This document shows, one piece after another, positions 13,648-15,925 of a stretch of 15,925 bases of DNA; positions within the stretch are counted from its first letter, which is position 1; each line of letters starts with the position of its first letter. Origin of the DNA: Oscillospiraceae bacterium (GTDB taxonomy: Bacteria; Bacillota; Clostridia; Oscillospirales; CAG-272); NCBI GenBank assembly GCA_009788105.1, contig WQSD01000008.1, positions 1 to 15,925 on the forward strand, read 5' to 3'. The position numbers were made by a program, and so were the translations under genes. The notes under the pieces are model-generated. The model searched no databases. It worked only from the letters and a program-made list of their open reading frames with translations, and was not told the origin of the DNA.

Positions 13648-13702
13648 ACTTATAGAACCTACCAAAGTATATGAATACAAAGGCAATAAAAACAAGGAAA
13701 GG

Positions 13703-14383
13703 ATGCGCGAGATAAACAAAATGGCACCACTTTGGTGTACCCCCCCCTCGTGCGTGGCGCATAAAGTGAAAAGGTATTTAACAGACAAAGAGCGGATGGT
13801 ATATGATTATATAGTAGAATGTTTGCAACGAGATGGATACGCTCCCTCGGTGCGAGATATTTTATTTGACTTGGATTTTCGCTCTACATCGACAGTACAT
13901 AAATGTCTAAACAATCTTGCGGAAAAGGGCTATCTTCAAAAGGAGCGGGGCAAAAGCCGCACCTTACGAACCGACGAAGCCAGCAACACCCCTCGCTCTC
14001 GCGCTACAGTGAAAGTGCCGCTTTTGGGGCGGGTTGCGGCAGGCACGCCATTGCTTGCAGTGGAAAATCACGAAGGCTCACTTGACTATCCTGTTACCGA
14101 CCGCAGCATGCTGGATTCCGAGCTGTTTGGCTTGCGTGTTTCCGGGGACAGCATGGTTGAGGCGGGGATTTTAGATGGCGATGTGATTATTATTCGCAAA
14201 GACAACACCGCCAAAAACGGCGATATTGTTGTTGCCCTTGTTGACGAAGAGGCAACGGTTAAAACTTTTTATAAGGAAAACGGACATTTCCGCCTACAAC
14301 CGGAAAACAGCTCCATGGAGCCGATTCTCCTTGAAGATGTTTTTATTATAGGTAAAGTTATCTCCCTTATGCGGAGCTATTGA
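13703..14383 (+). CDS. lexA: SOS repressor LexA
   Basis: 226 residues from the ATG at 13703, preceded by AAGGA (13694-13698). LexA represses DNA-damage genes and cuts itself when RecA filaments form. A winged helix-turn-helix spans about 22-90 (GYAPSVRDILFDLDFRSTST at 45-64). The cleavage site is Ala113-Gly114 in GRVAAGTP; the catalytic dyad is Ser150 (SGDSMVEAGI) and Lys187 (EATVKTF). All self-cleavage parts are present. The family is about 205 residues; the extra length is an N-terminal stretch of about 20 residues (APLWCTPPSCVAHK), coded across a run of eight C at 13740-13747. An ATG at 13721 has no ribosome binding site; GTG at 13754 or 13766 would give a more usual N-terminus but also lack one. 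The next gene follows at 20 bases. Confidence 0.95.
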   Translation: MREINKMAPLWCTPPSCVAHKVKRYLTDKERMVYDYIVECLQRDGYAPSVRDILFDLDFRSTSTVHKCLNNLAEKGYLQKERGKSRTLRTDEASNTPRSRATVKVPLLGRVAAGTPLLAVENHEGSLDYPVTDRSMLDSELFGLRVSGDSMVEAGILDGDVIIIRKDNTAKNGDIVVALVDEEATVKTFYKENGHFRLQPENSSMEPILLEDVFIIGKVISLMRSY

Positions 14384-14403
14384 TTTAAGGATTTTAATAT
14401 TTC

Positions 14404-15249
14404 ATGAAGCTAAAAATTTACACCGCCGAAGAAAAAGCACACCGCAAAAGTTTGCTTTTACGGTGCTTGTTTGTTCTTTTTGTATTACCGTTGGCTAATA
14501 CATTCTTGGTTTTTATTCCGTCAATCGTTCTGTCATTCAACGCCGCATCTCATGGATGGGGTGGACTTGGCGTGGTTGCCGACCTACTGAATCTGTTGTC
14601 CAGTATAATTAGCTCTGCATTGCCAATTGTGGCGTTCGCAATTTTTGGCTTATCCTATTTTAAGTATTCGGACACTACAAAAGTCCGCGGTATCTTCAAG
14701 CCATTTTTTTACCTTCCCGGAAGCCTTGGGCTGTTTTTTCTTATTTGCATTGCCCCCCTTGTTTCTGCAATTTCTAATTTGATGGGGGAATATTTTATTG
14801 TATCAATTGGACAGCACAGCCTAAGCCGAACGGTTTTTTTGGACGGATTACCCGCTTATATCGCCATATCTCTTCTTGATTGGCTGACCACTGTTGTAAT
14901 GCTTATCGTGTTTATCTATCTTTGCTCCATGGAACGATTGAAGCACGCGCCGGACGAGCTGTACACTGGCACACGAAAAGTTCATCTGCCGAAATTGAAC
15001 GCCGAAAACTTGCTCCGTCCGCTACGGCTGTGGATTCTGATTTATGTTGGTATAGTGCTGTTTCAGCTTGTTACGCAAACAGTTGTGTCAATAGTTTATG
15101 ATTATATTGAAGGAGTGCTGCAAGAGAACAGCCTGATAGATAATTTTGTTTTTTACGCTGCACAATACATAGTGTTCGCCGGTGTGATTGGAGCAATGTT
15201 TTTGATGCGAAAATGGTCAGTGCGCTGGTTGAAGGGGCGTGCCTTCTAA
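14404..15249 (+). CDS. Six-helix membrane protein of unknown function
   Basis: 281 residues. I do not recognise the family. About six hydrophobic segments are visible (near 19-44, 66-87, 104-124, 150-173, 208-232, 248-267), with a basic N-terminus and a basic C-terminal tail, so both ends are probably in the cytoplasm. A soluble loop of about 35 residues (174-207) holds charged residues. No catalytic motif was seen. The start ATG lies 20 bases after the lexA stop; AAGGA is about 12 bases upstream, longer than usual, so translation may be modest. It is probably read from the lexA promoter and so rises with the SOS response, which is inference from position only. Confidence 0.8.
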   Translation: MKLKIYTAEEKAHRKSLLLRCLFVLFVLPLANTFLVFIPSIVLSFNAASHGWGGLGVVADLLNLLSSIISSALPIVAFAIFGLSYFKYSDTTKVRGIFKPFFYLPGSLGLFFLICIAPLVSAISNLMGEYFIVSIGQHSLSRTVFLDGLPAYIAISLLDWLTTVVMLIVFIYLCSMERLKHAPDELYTGTRKVHLPKLNAENLLRPLRLWILIYVGIVLFQLVTQTVVSIVYDYIEGVLQENSLIDNFVFYAAQYIVFAGVIGAMFLMRKWSVRWLKGRAF

Positions 15250-15250
15250 T

Positions 15251-15480
15251 CCCACTTTGTGGTCAATCATAGCCCGCTCACGCATTTCGGCGGTCTGCTG
15301 ACTGGGTGAACCAGTCATACCACCGCCTTCAGCGCTCACAAGGGCGTTTCAATCTCGTTATTTTGACTTTCCAAAAACCGTTGCTACGCAACGATTTGTG
15401 TTTTTGAAAAAGCCAAAAAAATTCGCTCCAAGCGGAAAATCACCGCTTATCCGCCGAGATAGAAGGCACACTCTTACGAA
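15251..15480. repeat. Repeat-rich spacer with dispersed-repeat core and hairpin
   Basis: TTTGTGGTCAATCAT (15256-15270) is a copy of the core motif and starts six bases after a stop codon. GCTCACGCATTTCGGCG (15276-15292) and 15443-15462 match blocks at 8427-8443 and 8391-8410. CGTTGC-TAC-GCAACG (15379-15393) forms a hairpin with outer CAAAAAC/GTTTTTG (15372-15378, 15400-15406), the third TTGC-TAC-GCAA loop in the window. No gene is seen. Confidence 0.75.
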
Positions 15481-15502
15481 ATAAATTAAGGACAAAAAAC
15501 TT

Positions 15503-15925
15503 ATGCTATTACGACTTTTTGAAAGAGGCAACACTCAACAAGCCATAGTTTGGCTTTTGCTTGCATTGCCGGTGTTGCTGTTTTCCTTTTCTTTTCACGA
15601 GGCGGCACACGCCTTTGCGGCGAATAAAATGGGAGACCCCACGGCGAAAAACCTTGGTCGTTTGACCATGAACCCTGCAAAGCATATTGACCCTGTTGGT
15701 TTTGGTGCAATGTTGCTTGTGGGTATCGGTTGGGCGAAGCCTGTGCCTGTGCACACTCGATATTTCAAAGACCCGAAAAAAGGCATGGCATTTACTGCCG
15801 CCGCCGGTCCGCTGTCAAATGTGCTGCTGGCGTTTGTGGGAGTAATCGGCTATACAATTATGCAAAGTGTGACGGGGCAAATCCCCTTTAGTTATATCGC
15901 GCTTTTAGAACACCCGGAAGCAATG
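15503..15925 (+). CDS. Site-2 protease family (M50) metalloprotease, partial at its C-terminus
   Basis: 141 codons are present and the frame runs off the window. ATG at 15503 follows AAGGAC. It is a membrane-embedded zinc protease. HEAAH at 32-36 within the first hydrophobic segment is the HExxH zinc site. MNPAKHIDPVGFGAM (56-70) is the conserved NPxxHIDPxG segment of the small M50 group, and AAAGPLSNVLLAF (99-111) is the N/D-containing membrane segment that follows. Members of this group have few known substrates. The preceding repeat block separates it from the lexA unit, and no promoter was located with confidence. Confidence 0.9.
   Translation, partial: MLLRLFERGNTQQAIVWLLLALPVLLFSFSFHEAAHAFAANKMGDPTAKNLGRLTMNPAKHIDPVGFGAMLLVGIGWAKPVPVHTRYFKDPKKGMAFTAAAGPLSNVLLAFVGVIGYTIMQSVTGQIPFSYIALLEHPEAM

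Noticed and set aside
13367..13702. 112-codon upstream extension of lexA
   Set aside because: The lexA promoter and SOS box lie inside it, and a ribosome binding site precedes the ATG at 13703.

Overview
The window looks like a chromosomal piece of a spore-forming Bacillota, most likely an uncultured member of the Clostridia. The reasons are strong AAGGAG-type ribosome binding sites, SigA-type promoters, RNase Y, a NdoA-like MazF, a Gram-positive type LexA with a GAAC-N4-GTTT operator, and a SpoIIQ-like forespore protein preceded by a good SigF-type promoter. No phage, plasmid, CRISPR, tRNA or rRNA gene was seen. The genes are ordinary core and accessory genes. The intergenic spaces, by contrast, are full of dispersed palindromic repeats.

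Layout. Positions 1-2369 (minus strand) carry a two-gene cell-surface unit: a CotH-domain lipoprotein driven by a perfect-consensus promoter, then a membrane-anchored Big_2-domain protein with a ten-unit Asp-rich linker, cut by the window edge. tadA (minus) and a solitary mazF-type toxin gene (plus) diverge from a shared region at 2958-3271. A bidirectional terminator follows mazF. Positions 3860-6587 (minus) hold a three-gene ABC transporter of the TrpXYZ type (lipoprotein, permease, ATPase). RNase Y (rny) lies upstream of it, then a CofE-like amide ligase gene set between two inverted copies of a hairpin repeat, then pncB (nicotinate phosphoribosyltransferase) with its own promoter.

From 11743 onward the plus strand holds spoIIQ with a SigF-type promoter and a strong terminator. 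A multi-hairpin repeat block follows, then a small DUF6514-like gene on the minus strand, and divergently lexA with an overlapping SOS operator and promoter. A six-helix membrane protein of unknown function follows lexA at 20 bases. After another repeat block comes the start of an M50 site-2 protease gene, cut by the window edge.

The most unusual material is the repeat content. One family has a core TTCGTGGTCAATCATG that sits against stop codons at several loci and, near the CofE-like gene, occurs in tandem units of about 55 bases joined to a 15-bp-stem hairpin. A second family has a TTGC-TAC-GCAA hairpin. A third is a chain of five hairpins at 12708-12860. I saw no clearly new multi-gene system. 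The best leads are the repeat-bracketed CofE-like gene, the antitoxin-less MazF with an acidic tail, the CotH/Big_2 surface pair with its hairpin between the ribosome binding site and the start codon, and the poly-C tract inside the 5' end of lexA.
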